A DNA stretch of 64,000 bases, from positions 85,754 through 149,753 of the forward strand of contig NZ_FMCV01000014.1 in NCBI RefSeq assembly GCF_900091565.1, in the 5' to 3' direction. This document shows, one piece after another, positions 44,605 to 52,961 of the stretch. Source of the stretch: Micromonospora marina (GTDB taxonomy: Bacteria; Actinomycetota; Actinomycetes; Mycobacteriales; Micromonosporaceae). The first letter of the stretch is position 1. Each line of letters begins with the position of its first letter. Position numbers and translations under genes: made by a program. Below the pieces are notes generated by a model. That model saw only the letters and a list, made by a program, of their open reading frames with translations, was not told where the DNA came from and did no database searches.

Positions 44605-45009
44605 TCAGCCCATCATCCCCACAGCCGTGCGCGGCTGCGGCGTCAGGGCGTCGCCCACCCGGTCCACGAGCAGGGCCATCTCGTACCCGACCTGACCCAC
44701 GTCGCAGCTCCGCGCCGCCAGCACCGCGAACGACGAGCCGTCGGAGATGGACATCAGGAACAGGAAACCGTTGTCCATCTCGACCACTGTCTGCAACACC
44801 GCCCCGCCCTCGAAGCAGCGGGCCGCGCCCTGGGTGAGGCTGACCAGACCGGACGCGATCGCGGCGAGCTGGTCGGCGCGGTCCCGCGGAAGGTCACGGG
44901 ACGAGGCGAGAAGCAGGCCGTCGGCCGAGACCGCGACCGCGTGCGCCACACCGGGCACCCGGTCGGCGAAGTTGGCGAGCAGCCATCCGAGATCCTGCGT
45001 AGTAGTCAT
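44605..45009 (-). CDS. Roadblock/LC7 protein (CvnB type)
   Basis: The 134-residue protein has the Roadblock/LC7 fold: LGWLLANFADRVPGVAHAVAVSADGLLLASS, then LAAIASGLVSLTQGAARCFEGG and FLFLMSISDGSSFAVLA. Such proteins act as GAP or adaptor for MglA-like GTPases. Its ATG overlaps the kinase TGA (ATGA), so the two are coupled. About 100 nt separates it from the DUF742 gene. Confidence 0.94.
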   Translation of the reverse strand: MTTTQDLGWLLANFADRVPGVAHAVAVSADGLLLASSRDLPRDRADQLAAIASGLVSLTQGAARCFEGGAVLQTVVEMDNGFLFLMSISDGSSFAVLAARSCDVGQVGYEMALLVDRVGDALTPQPRTAVGMMG

Positions 45010-48000
45010 CCTTGTTGCTCCTTCTGCCCGCTCCCGGCCACCGGGCCTGAGTCAGACTGCGAGGACTGCTGCCCGCCCGGAGTGCCCTCCGGGCCGGTCG
45101 TGTTGCTGTCGGTGTTACGTCCGCGCTGCACGCCCCGATGGTAGGCCGAGAGCAGGCCCCGGACTCCCTCCGGTGTACGCCGCTGCACGGACGCGGAAGG
45201 CTTGTCGATGCTGCCCGGCACGAGCTGCGCCATCGGCTTCCGCTTCGGCAGGCCCTTCCGGGTGGTCTCCGCCACCGGCACCTCGGTGGCCGCGGAGGCG
45301 GCCCGCCAGCCGTCGTCGGCAGCGGTCTGCCAGGGTGAGGAGGGCTGCGGCGGCGCGGCCGGCTGCCGGGTCGGCAACCCGCCGGTGTACGCGGGACGGG
45401 GGTTGCCGTTCGCCGCGCCGTTGTCACGCGGTGCTCCGCCTGCCGTCGGAGTGTGTGCCATCGGTGTGTTACCTGTCGTTGCTGGTGTCGGCTGCGGCAC
45501 GGGCCGGCCGGCGGTGTCCACCTTGGCGAACTGCTGGGTGGCGGCGCCACCGTTCGTCGGCGCGGCCGGAGCCGCCGCCTCGTCGTTGGGCCCGGGCCGG
45601 CGGGTGCGGAACCATGCCGACTCCAGCTCCCGGAAGATCGGCAGCTCCATCGTCTCGTCCGCGTACCGCTGGCGGTTGCCCGGCTGCTGCGGCGCGGCCG
45701 GTCGCGACGACGGAGCCGCCGGGGTGGCGGGCCGGGCCTCGGACGGCCGGTTCGTGGCCGGAGCGGCGGCGGGCTGGCCGGCCGCCGGCTGCGGGGTGGC
45801 CGGCATCTCCGTGCGCGGCACCCGGGGCAGCTCGGTGGTCATGTCCATACCGCTCGCAGGCCGTTCCGGCGCCGCCGGAGCGGGCGTCGGCGCGACCGGG
45901 GGCCAGACCGGCGGGGCGCTGACACCCGGGGCGGGCATCGAGCGTGCCTGCGGCTGGTTCGTCGGCGGCGCGGCGGCCGGCTGACCGGCGGCGGGCTGTC
46001 CGGAGACCGGAACAGCCGACGCGGGGTGCCCGGAGACCGGCGCGGCCGAGACCGGACGGTACGGCAGCGGGTCGCCGGAGACCGGCGCCGCGGAGACCGG
46101 ACGGCCCGGGAACGGGTCGCCGGAGACCGGGGCGGCCGAGACCGGACGGTACGGCAGCGGGTGACCGGAGACCGGGGCGCCGGAGACCGGAGGCAGCGGC
46201 GGCGCCGACACCGGCGGGACCGGCGGCGCGGAGACCGGCGGCGGGCTGTAGGGCCGCGCCTCCGGGCTGCTCGGCAGCTGGCGCGGGATCGCCGGCTGCT
46301 GGCCGGTGCTGCCCGGGTCGTCGTCGGCCGGGTTGCGCCGCTGGGGCAGCGGGTCCATGGACTGGCCGTTGGAGGGCCGGGAGCCGAATCCGCCGTCCCC
46401 GCCGGACGGGTTGGCGCCGGTCAGGTCGGACCAGGCCGGCATCGCCCGGCCGCCACCGGCGTTCGCCGGGGTGCCCGAGCCGTTGCGCGGTGCCGGGTCG
46501 AAGGCCCGGCCGCCGAGCGTGACCTGGTTGCCCGAGGAGCCCGGGTGCGGCGCCGGCGGCAGGCTCGGCGGGTTGTTGTTGCCAAAGGCGGCCAGGGCGC
46601 CGAAGGCGGGCGCCGGGCCGTTCTGCTGCGGGGCGGCGGGCGGCAGGGCCGGTCCGGGCTGGCCGCGGCCGGCCAGGGCGCGCGGCACCAGGACCGAGGT
46701 CGGCAGCGTCACGTCGGCGACGGTGCCCCGGTCGGCGCCCGGTCGCAGCTCGACCCGGACACCGTGCCGGGCGGCCAGCCGCGCGACCACGACCAGGCCC
46801 ATCATCCGGGAGACCGCGACGTCCACCTGCGGCGGCGTGGCCAGCCGCTCGTTGAGGTCACGGAGCTGTTCCGAGCTGATGCCGATGCCGCGGTCCTCCA
46901 CGTAGAGGGAGGCGCGGTCGCCGACCCGCCGGGCCTCCACCATGACCTGTGAGTCCGGCGGGGAGAAGGCGGTGGCGTTGTCGAACAGCTCGGCGACCAG
47001 GTGCACCAGGTCGTTGACCGCGTGGGCGGCGACCTCGATGTCCCGGTCGATCACGCCGAACTCGATCCGGGTGTAGTGCTCGACCTCGGACTGGGCGGCG
47101 CGGAGCACGTCGATCAGGGCGGCGGGCTCGCGTTGCACACGGGTGGAGTCCGCACCGGCGAGGACCAGCAGGTTCTCGTCGTTGCGGCGCATCCGGGTGG
47201 CCAGGTGGTCGAGCTGGAACAGCTCGGCCAGCCGGTCCGGGTCCTCCTCGCCGCGCTCCAGCCGGTCGAGGTGGCCGATCAGCCGGTCGACCAGGATCTG
47301 CGAGCGGCGGGCCAGGTTGACGAACATGGTCGCGACCGAGGCCCGCAGGGCGGCCTGCTCGGCGGCGGTCCGGACGGCCTCCAGGTGGACGGCGTTGAAC
47401 GCCTCGGTCACCTGACCGAACTCGTCCTTGCTCCGCACCGGTAGCGGTTCGGCGATCTGGTTGGCCAGCTGCACCGGGGAGAGCTGACCGGTCACCTGCG
47501 GGTCGCGCAGCCGGGCGACCGCCTGCGGCAGCCCGTACTGGGCCACCGCCAGGGCGCCCTGGCGCAGGTCGCGCAGCGAGCGGGCCATCGAGCGGGCCAC
47601 CAGGTACGCGAACAGGATGGCCAGCAGCAGCATGGTGAGCAGCAGGCCGGTCTCCAGGAACACCTGGCGCTGGGTGTCCGAGCGCAGCGCGTCGGCCTGC
47701 TGGACCACGTTGCCGTCCAGGCGGGACTCGACGGTACGGATCAGTTCGGCGTTGGCGACCATGGTCTGGTCCCACTGGTCCGCCCCGAACGGGGCGTTCT
47801 CCATCGAGCCGTTGTTGTTGCCGGAGATGAAACTGGTGAAGCGGTCGGCCTTGCGCAGGTCGGGCCCGGAGACGGTCTGCTCGTAGAACAGCTTGTCGGG
47901 CTCGGTGGCGACGGCCTGGAAGGTGGCCAGCGACTGCGACTGGCCGGTGCCGCTGGCGATGAACTGCTCGCGCAGCGCGGCGGTGTACTGGTTCTGGGTG

Positions 48001-48659
48001 AGCGCCTGGTGGACGACGACCCGGCGCTGGGTCAGGTATTCCTTCTGCCGGGCCACCGCGGCCGCCGCGCGCATCCGGTCGCTCAGGTCGTTGTCGCCGG
48101 CGAGCTGGGTGGCCGAGTCGCGGATCGCGAGCAGGTCCTCGATCAGCTGCCGGTACGCCTGGTCGGCGTCATTGATCTTCAGCTTGCCGTTCAGCACCTG
48201 GCTACGGGTCGCCGGAAGGTCCTTGAGCTGGGTGTCGATCGTGTCCAGCAACCCGACGAAGTTGCGGGGCAGGTCGTCGATCTCGCCACGCTGCCGCAGG
48301 TAGGACGACTTCCTCTGGTCCACCCGCTGGTTGGCGCGGTTGTAACCCTCCTGGTACTGCGCCCGGGTCTGGAACTCCTTCGCGCCGAGGAAGAGCACGG
48401 CGCCGACCCGCTCGTCCTGCACGCTGTCGACCAGGTCACCCGAGTAGCCGATCAGATTGGCCAGATCCCCCGCCCGGTTGGCATTGTTGAGCGTCTCCAG
48501 GTGGTCGACCAGACCACTGGTGCCCACCACGACCGTGGCGATGGTCGGCACGATCATGATCAGACCGAGCTTGGACCAGATCGGCATGTCGCGCAGCCGA
48601 CTCATCGGCCGACGCAGCCGCGACAGGAAGGAGCCCGCCGTCGTTGGCCGTTTGCTCAC
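45006..48659 (-). CDS. Conservon sensor histidine kinase-like protein (CvnA type)
   Basis: The 1217-residue membrane protein has an N-terminal membrane helix (about 31-52), an extracytoplasmic nitrate/nitrite sensor-like helical domain (about 60-330), a second helix (about 336-360), a HAMP-like region, and an ATPase domain (about 560-680) with LFDNATAFSPP and EDRGIGIS. The conserved FQLDHLATRMRRNDENLLVLAG replaces a classical His box. After this comes a very long Pro-rich tail with VSAAPVSG repeats and the conserved C-terminal module PIFRELESAWF, ADDGWRAA, GLPKRKPMAQLVPGS, YHRGVQRG. It begins a cvnABCD operon. GTG start; GAGGG upstream. Confidence 0.92.
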   Translation of the reverse strand: MSKRPTTAGSFLSRLRRPMSRLRDMPIWSKLGLIMIVPTIATVVVGTSGLVDHLETLNNANRAGDLANLIGYSGDLVDSVQDERVGAVLFLGAKEFQTRAQYQEGYNRANQRVDQRKSSYLRQRGEIDDLPRNFVGLLDTIDTQLKDLPATRSQVLNGKLKINDADQAYRQLIEDLLAIRDSATQLAGDNDLSDRMRAAAAVARQKEYLTQRRVVVHQALTQNQYTAALREQFIASGTGQSQSLATFQAVATEPDKLFYEQTVSGPDLRKADRFTSFISGNNNGSMENAPFGADQWDQTMVANAELIRTVESRLDGNVVQQADALRSDTQRQVFLETGLLLTMLLLAILFAYLVARSMARSLRDLRQGALAVAQYGLPQAVARLRDPQVTGQLSPVQLANQIAEPLPVRSKDEFGQVTEAFNAVHLEAVRTAAEQAALRASVATMFVNLARRSQILVDRLIGHLDRLERGEEDPDRLAELFQLDHLATRMRRNDENLLVLAGADSTRVQREPAALIDVLRAAQSEVEHYTRIEFGVIDRDIEVAAHAVNDLVHLVAELFDNATAFSPPDSQVMVEARRVGDRASLYVEDRGIGISSEQLRDLNERLATPPQVDVAVSRMMGLVVVARLAARHGVRVELRPGADRGTVADVTLPTSVLVPRALAGRGQPGPALPPAAPQQNGPAPAFGALAAFGNNNPPSLPPAPHPGSSGNQVTLGGRAFDPAPRNGSGTPANAGGGRAMPAWSDLTGANPSGGDGGFGSRPSNGQSMDPLPQRRNPADDDPGSTGQQPAIPRQLPSSPEARPYSPPPVSAPPVPPVSAPPLPPVSGAPVSGHPLPYRPVSAAPVSGDPFPGRPVSAAPVSGDPLPYRPVSAAPVSGHPASAVPVSGQPAAGQPAAAPPTNQPQARSMPAPGVSAPPVWPPVAPTPAPAAPERPASGMDMTTELPRVPRTEMPATPQPAAGQPAAAPATNRPSEARPATPAAPSSRPAAPQQPGNRQRYADETMELPIFRELESAWFRTRRPGPNDEAAAPAAPTNGGAATQQFAKVDTAGRPVPQPTPATTGNTPMAHTPTAGGAPRDNGAANGNPRPAYTGGLPTRQPAAPPQPSSPWQTAADDGWRAASAATEVPVAETTRKGLPKRKPMAQLVPGSIDKPSASVQRRTPEGVRGLLSAYHRGVQRGRNTDSNTTGPEGTPGGQQSSQSDSGPVAGSGQKEQQG
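45975..46250 (-). repeat. In-frame Pro-rich repeats in CvnA tail
   Basis: The encoded protein has repeated units of the type PVSAAPVSGDPLPYR, about 14 residues each, with small variations, in the disordered tail (about residues 805-895). DNA units are also similar (GGAGACCGG...GCCGAGACCGG), so copy number may vary between strains. Confidence 0.75.
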
Positions 48660-48852
48660 GTCACCGCCCTCGCATTACCGCGCCCCACGCCACCCTGCGG
48701 GCAACGCCGAGCGACCGACCCGGCGGGTCGGACCTCCGAGATTCCATCACGCCGCTCCGCAAAGAGAAAGACCAGGTTGTCCCTCACCGGAGGTGTGATG
48801 AGATGTTGATGCAATTTGATAGCAATCCGTCTGGCCGGAGTCACATAACGTA

Positions 48853-49458
48853 ATGGAACATCCGTACCGCGTCGTGCTGCTTGCCGGCCCCTCCGGGTCA
48901 GGAAAGTCATACATAGCCCAGCGAACCGGACTTCCGGTGCTCTGCCTGGACGACTTCTACAAGGACGGCGACGACCCTACGTGTCCGCGTCGGAACGGAC
49001 AGGTGGACTGGGAGTCGCCCTTGTCCTGGGATGCGGACACGGCGGTGCAAACAATCGCCCGGCTGGCCCGTGAGGGCAAGGCCGAAGTGCCGGTTTATGC
49101 GATCGGCGCGGACCGTCGGGTAGCCACACGGCCATTCCATGTCGACGGATCGCCAATCTTCGTCGCCGAGGGGATCTTCGCGGCCGAGATCGTGGCCGAG
49201 TGCCGGCGACTCGGGCTGCTCGCCGGGGCGTACGCGCTGCGCCGCCCGCGCGGCGCGACGTTCCTGCGCCGCCTCGCCCGGGATCTCGCCGAGCAGCGCA
49301 AGGCGCCCCGGGTGCTGCTCCGGCGCGGGGTCGCGCTGCTGCGCGCCGAGCCGGCCGTGCTGCGCCGGCAGACCGGGCTGGGCGCCGAGGCGGCCCGGGC
49401 CGGGCAGGTGCTGCGCGGGGTGGCCGCGCTGCTCTCCGGCCACCCCCGCCGGTCGTGA
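48853..49458 (+). CDS. Uridine kinase-like P-loop protein
   Basis: The 201-residue NTPase has the Walker A GPSGSGKSYIA and the nucleoside-binding CLDDFYKDGDDP typical of uridine kinase and phosphoribulokinase family, then VDWESPLSWD and FVAEGIFAAEI. It may phosphorylate uridine or cytidine in salvage, which fits the neighbouring adenosine deaminase. It converges on add with adjacent stops. It is divergent from the cvn operon by about 190 bp. Confidence 0.88.
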   Translation: MEHPYRVVLLAGPSGSGKSYIAQRTGLPVLCLDDFYKDGDDPTCPRRNGQVDWESPLSWDADTAVQTIARLAREGKAEVPVYAIGADRRVATRPFHVDGSPIFVAEGIFAAEIVAECRRLGLLAGAYALRRPRGATFLRRLARDLAEQRKAPRVLLRRGVALLRAEPAVLRRQTGLGAEAARAGQVLRGVAALLSGHPRRS

Positions 49459-50535
49459 TCAGCCGATCAGCTCGGCGTACGCCGGCTTGATCACCTCGTC
49501 GATGATCCGCAGCCGCTCGTCGAACGGGATGAAGGCGCTCTTCATCGCGTTGATGGTGAACCACTGGAGTTCCTTCCAGCCGTAGCCGAAGGCCTCCACC
49601 AGCAGCGCCATCTCCCGCGACATCGAGGTGCCGCTCATCAGCCGGTTGTCGGTGTTGACAGTCACCCGGAAGCGCAGGTCGCGCAGCAGCCCGATCGGGT
49701 GGTCCGCGATCGAGGCCGCCGCGCCGGTCTGCACGTTCGACGAGGGGCACAGCTCCAGCGGGATGCGCTTGTCCCGCACGTACGCGGCCAGCCGGCCCAG
49801 CACCGGCGGGTTGCCCGGGGTGATGTCGTCGACGATACGGACGCCGTGACCGAGCCGGTCGGCGCCGCACCACTGGATCGCCTGCCAGATCGACGGCAGG
49901 CCGAACGCCTCACCGGCGTGGATGGTGAAGTGGAAGTTCTCCCGCTGGAGGTATTCGAACGCGTCCAGGTGCCGGGTGGGCGGGAACCCCGCCTCGGCAC
50001 CGGCGATGTCGAAGCCGACCACACCGGTGTCGCGGTGCCGGACGGCCAGCTCGGCGATCTCCTGCGAGCGGGCCGCGTGCCGCATCGCGGTGAGCAGCGT
50101 GCCGATCCGGATCGGGGTGCCCGCCTCGGCGGCCAGCGCGCTGCCCTCCCGGAATCCGGTGACCACCGCGTCGACCACCTCGTCCAGGGTCAGGTTCTGC
50201 TCCAGGTGCTGCTCCGGCGCGAACCGGACCTCGGCGTAGACCACGCCGTCGGCGGCCAGGTCGAGCGCGCACTCGCGGGCGATCCGGCGCAACGCGGTGG
50301 GGGTCTGCATGACCGCAACCGTGTGCGCGAACGTCTCCAGGTAGCGCTCCAGCGAGCCGGAGTTCGCCGCTTCGGCGAACCAGACGCCGAGCGCCGCCGG
50401 GTCGGTGGTGGGCAGTTCGTGGCCGACCTCGGCGGCCAGCTCGACGATCGTCGCGGGCCGCAGGCCGCCGTCGAGGTGATCGTGCAGCAGCGCCTTCGGG
50501 ACCTTGACGATGTCCTCGTACGAGATTGCGACCAT
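49459..50535 (-). CDS. add: Adenosine deaminase
   Basis: The 358-residue zinc enzyme converts adenosine and deoxyadenosine to inosine and deoxyinosine. The metal and substrate residues are in LLHDHLDGGL, FTIHAGEAFG, GHGVRIVDD and VNTDNRLMSG. Length is normal. The ATG lies 6 nt from TAGGGT, a -10 hexamer (50547-50542), with no ribosome-binding site, so it is probably leaderless. It belongs to the nucleoside salvage set with deoA, cdd and the BmpA transporter. Confidence 0.95.
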   Translation of the reverse strand: MVAISYEDIVKVPKALLHDHLDGGLRPATIVELAAEVGHELPTTDPAALGVWFAEAANSGSLERYLETFAHTVAVMQTPTALRRIARECALDLAADGVVYAEVRFAPEQHLEQNLTLDEVVDAVVTGFREGSALAAEAGTPIRIGTLLTAMRHAARSQEIAELAVRHRDTGVVGFDIAGAEAGFPPTRHLDAFEYLQRENFHFTIHAGEAFGLPSIWQAIQWCGADRLGHGVRIVDDITPGNPPVLGRLAAYVRDKRIPLELCPSSNVQTGAAASIADHPIGLLRDLRFRVTVNTDNRLMSGTSMSREMALLVEAFGYGWKELQWFTINAMKSAFIPFDERLRIIDEVIKPAYAELIG

Positions 50536-50622
50536 GCTCAGACCCTAGTCACCCCCGGTGCGGGCCGGACGGTGGACCGGCCCGGTCAGGTGGTCGAGGT
50601 TGGACAGCTGGGGCGGCCGTCC

Positions 50623-50775
50623 CATCGGTAGGCCGGTGCGGTCGGCGAGGCCCTGGTGCAGCACGTTCCAGGAAGCGAGCCCGAGATCGGCGCGGACCAT
50701 CAGCGCGACGCTGACGCCGCACAGGGCCAGGCCGGTGAGCAGCCGCACCAGCCGGGACGGCAGTTTGGTTGACAT
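50623..50775 (-). pseudogene. Truncated YczE-like membrane protein
   Basis: The first 51 residues (beginning MSTKLPSRLVRLLTGL, with DLGLASWNVLHQGLADRTGLPMG) match the N-terminus of YczE/YitT-like membrane proteins. After GLPMG the sequence becomes unrelated and the frame ends at 50545, so about three quarters of the gene is missing, replaced by the add upstream region. It is divergent from a MarR gene with two operators between them, which suggests it was once the regulated gene. Confidence 0.6.
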
Positions 50776-50827
50776 GTCATCGATCGGCTTGGGCAACTTG
50801 GTGACGTGTCAACAACACCGGTAGGAT
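50769..50827. promoter_or_regulatory. Paired MarR operators and leaderless promoter
   Basis: TGACATGTCA (50770-50779) is a perfect palindrome. TGACGTGTCA (50802-50811) is nearly so, and extended on the opposite strand both share GTTGACAyGTCAyC. They are 32 bp apart. TAGGAT (50822-50827) is a -10 hexamer 6 nt before the MarR ATG. Confidence 0.7.
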
Positions 50828-50833
50828 CGGCGC

Positions 50834-51319
50834 ATGGACGAACCGGGCTGGCTGGACGCGCAGGAGGACCGCGCCTGGCGCGGCTACCGCCGCATGCGCC
50901 GCCTGCTCGACCTGGAACTGGCCCGGGAGCTGATGCAGGACGCCGGTCTCTCCGAGCCGGACTACGACGTCCTGAGCGACCTGTCCGAGACCCCTGAGCA
51001 ACGGCTACGGCTCAGCGAACTGGCCGACCGGATGCTCTGGTCCCGCAGCCGCCTGTCCCACCACATCTCCCGGATGCAGCAACGCGGACTGGTCACCCGG
51101 GAGGTGTGCGCCACCGACGGCCGCGGCTCGGTCGTCGTGCTCACCCCGGCCGGGCGCCAGGCCGTCGAGGCCGCCGCACCCGGGCACGCCGCGGCCGTCC
51201 GCCGGCACCTGATCGACCGGCTCACCCCGGCCGAGGTGGCCGCGCTCGGCACGCTCAGCCAGCGGGTGATCGACCACCTCACCGGCCGCCCCACCGCCCG
51301 GTCGGAAGCGGAGGACTGA
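50834..51319 (+). CDS. MarR-family regulator
   Basis: The 161-residue winged-helix protein has LRLSELADRMLWSRSRLSHHISRMQQRGLVTREVCATDGRGSVVVLT, the MarR recognition helix and wing, and an N-terminal dimerisation helix. It is likely to bind the two palindromes upstream. Its original partner gene, divergent yczE, is truncated, so the regulator may now control only itself and the coupled methyltransferase gene 3 nt downstream. Confidence 0.9.
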   Translation: MDEPGWLDAQEDRAWRGYRRMRRLLDLELARELMQDAGLSEPDYDVLSDLSETPEQRLRLSELADRMLWSRSRLSHHISRMQQRGLVTREVCATDGRGSVVVLTPAGRQAVEAAAPGHAAAVRRHLIDRLTPAEVAALGTLSQRVIDHLTGRPTARSEAED

Positions 51320-51322
51320 GTC

Positions 51323-52174
51323 GTGGACGACCGCGTCCTCGCCCGGCTGCGCTGCCCGGTCTGCGCCGAACCGCTCGCCGAGACCACCGCCGGCACCGCA
51401 CGCGCGCTGCGCTGTCCCCGCGGGCACAGCTTCGACATCGCCCGGCAGGGGTACGTGAACCTGCTCACCGGCCGCGCCCCGCACACCGGGGACAGCGCCG
51501 AGATGGTCGCCGCCCGCGCCGGCTTCCTCGCCGCCGGCCACTACGACACCGTCGCCGCCGCGCTGGCCACCACTGCGGTACGCGTCGCGGACTCCGGCCC
51601 GTACCCTCTGGTGGTCGATGCCGGTGCCGGGACCGGGCACTACCTCGCGGCGGTGCTGGCGGCGCTGCCGGACGCCGCCGGCCTGGCCCTGGACGTCTCC
51701 AAGCCGGCGATGCGCCGCGCGGCCCGGGCACACCCGCGGGCCGCCGCCGCGCTCGCCGACACGTGGCAGCGGCTGCCGCTGGCCGACCGGTCCACCGCCG
51801 TGCTGCTGAACGTGTTCGCGCCGCGCAACGGCCCGGAGTTCCACCGGGTGCTCGACCCCGGCGGCGCGCTGCTGGTGGTCACCCCGGCCGCCGACCACCT
51901 GACCGAACTCGTCGACGCGCTGGACCTGCTGCGGGTGGACCCGGACAAGGCCGACCGGGTCGCCGGCAGCCTCGGCGGCCACTTCACCGAGGAGTCCGCG
52001 ACCGGGCACCGGGCCCGGCTCGCGCTCACCCGCGCCGAGGTCACCACGCTCGTCGGGATGGGACCGAGCGCCTGGCACGCCGACCCGCGGCGGCTCGCCG
52101 CGCGCATCGCCGCGCTGCCCGAGCCGGTGCCGGTCACGCTCTCGGTCCGGCTCGGCGTGCACCGCCCGCGCTGA
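51323..52174 (+). CDS. RlmA-type 23S rRNA guanine-N1 methyltransferase
   Basis: The 283-residue protein starts with a zinc ribbon (RCPVCAEPL, then CPRGHSFDIARQGYVNLL), the hallmark of RlmA/TlrB-type enzymes. The SAM-binding VVDAGAGTGHYL motif and LLNVFAPRNGPEFHRVL follow. RlmA(I) methylates G745 and RlmA(II)/TlrB G748 of 23S rRNA; the second gives tylosin-type macrolide resistance. I cannot tell which. The GTG start is 3 nt from the MarR stop. Confidence 0.88.
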   Translation: MDDRVLARLRCPVCAEPLAETTAGTARALRCPRGHSFDIARQGYVNLLTGRAPHTGDSAEMVAARAGFLAAGHYDTVAAALATTAVRVADSGPYPLVVDAGAGTGHYLAAVLAALPDAAGLALDVSKPAMRRAARAHPRAAAALADTWQRLPLADRSTAVLLNVFAPRNGPEFHRVLDPGGALLVVTPAADHLTELVDALDLLRVDPDKADRVAGSLGGHFTEESATGHRARLALTRAEVTTLVGMGPSAWHADPRRLAARIAALPEPVPVTLSVRLGVHRPR

Positions 52175-52180
52175 CCCGCC

Positions 52181-52861
52181 TCAGGTCGACAGGTCCACCT
52201 CTTCCCAGCCCGGCGGCTCGTCGTGGTACGGCCCGCGCAGCACCACCGCCCACTCCAGCGCCCATCGGCGCTGCCCGATCGCGTTGGCGTCCACCAACCC
52301 CGGCAGCGCGCCACCCGCCTTCTCGATCTCCAGGTACGCCCAGTCGAGGCAGTAGTGCAGGTCCAGCAGCGCCGCGGCGTCACCGGGATGCTGCGGCGCG
52401 GCCAGGATCCGGGCCCGCCACTGGCCGAACGTCTCCCCCGCGACCAGGTTCGGCATCCGCTCGACCAGCCGCTCGTCCACCGGCACCGTCGGGTCCAGCT
52501 CCTTGGCCAGCCCGAGCACCCAGGCCAGCGAGAACAAGGCGTCGTGGTGCAGCACGAACGACCTGTGGTCGCCCCGGCCGCCCATCACGAACTGCCACTC
52601 CGGCGGCGTCACCGAGTCGACCAGGTGCGACTCCAGCAGCCAGCCCGTCGCCGCCCGCGCGGGCATCCCGAAGCAGCGGGCCAGGATCACGTGCAGCACC
52701 GCGATCCGGGCCTCGATCTCCGGGGTCGGCCGCAGCTCGATCTCGTCACCCGGCTCCCACACCAGCGGGAACTGCGGCGGCGGCAGCGGAAGACCCAGCC
52801 GGGACAACTCGTCCAGGCTCGCCTCGCGGACGGCCCGGGGGTCGGGAGCGGGTACGCGCAC
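52181..52861 (-). CDS. DUF4272-like protein
   Basis: The 226-residue soluble protein contains ATGWLLESHLVDSVTPPEWQFV, then FVLHHDALFSLAWVLGLAKELDP and LDLHYCLDWAYLEIEKAG in segments, which resemble DUF4272 proteins (helical, actinobacterial). No function is known. The GTG at 52861 fits GGGG 7 nt upstream better than the TTG at 52867. It is downstream of deoA in the same direction with 100 bp between. Confidence 0.7.
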   Translation of the reverse strand: MRVPAPDPRAVREASLDELSRLGLPLPPPQFPLVWEPGDEIELRPTPEIEARIAVLHVILARCFGMPARAATGWLLESHLVDSVTPPEWQFVMGGRGDHRSFVLHHDALFSLAWVLGLAKELDPTVPVDERLVERMPNLVAGETFGQWRARILAAPQHPGDAAALLDLHYCLDWAYLEIEKAGGALPGLVDANAIGQRRWALEWAVVLRGPYHDEPPGWEEVDLST

Positions 52862-52961
52862 GGTCAAGCCCCTGTCTGCTCACCTCGGCTCGTGGCCGGC
52901 CGGTCCCCCTGGCCTGGGAGGATAGCGGCTCCGGCCGGGCCGGCACCACGGCCGGGCCCGG

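Noticed and set aside
45965..46230. CRISPR-like array
   Set aside because: Repeats are in-frame coding, short and degenerate, with no unique spacers of constant length.
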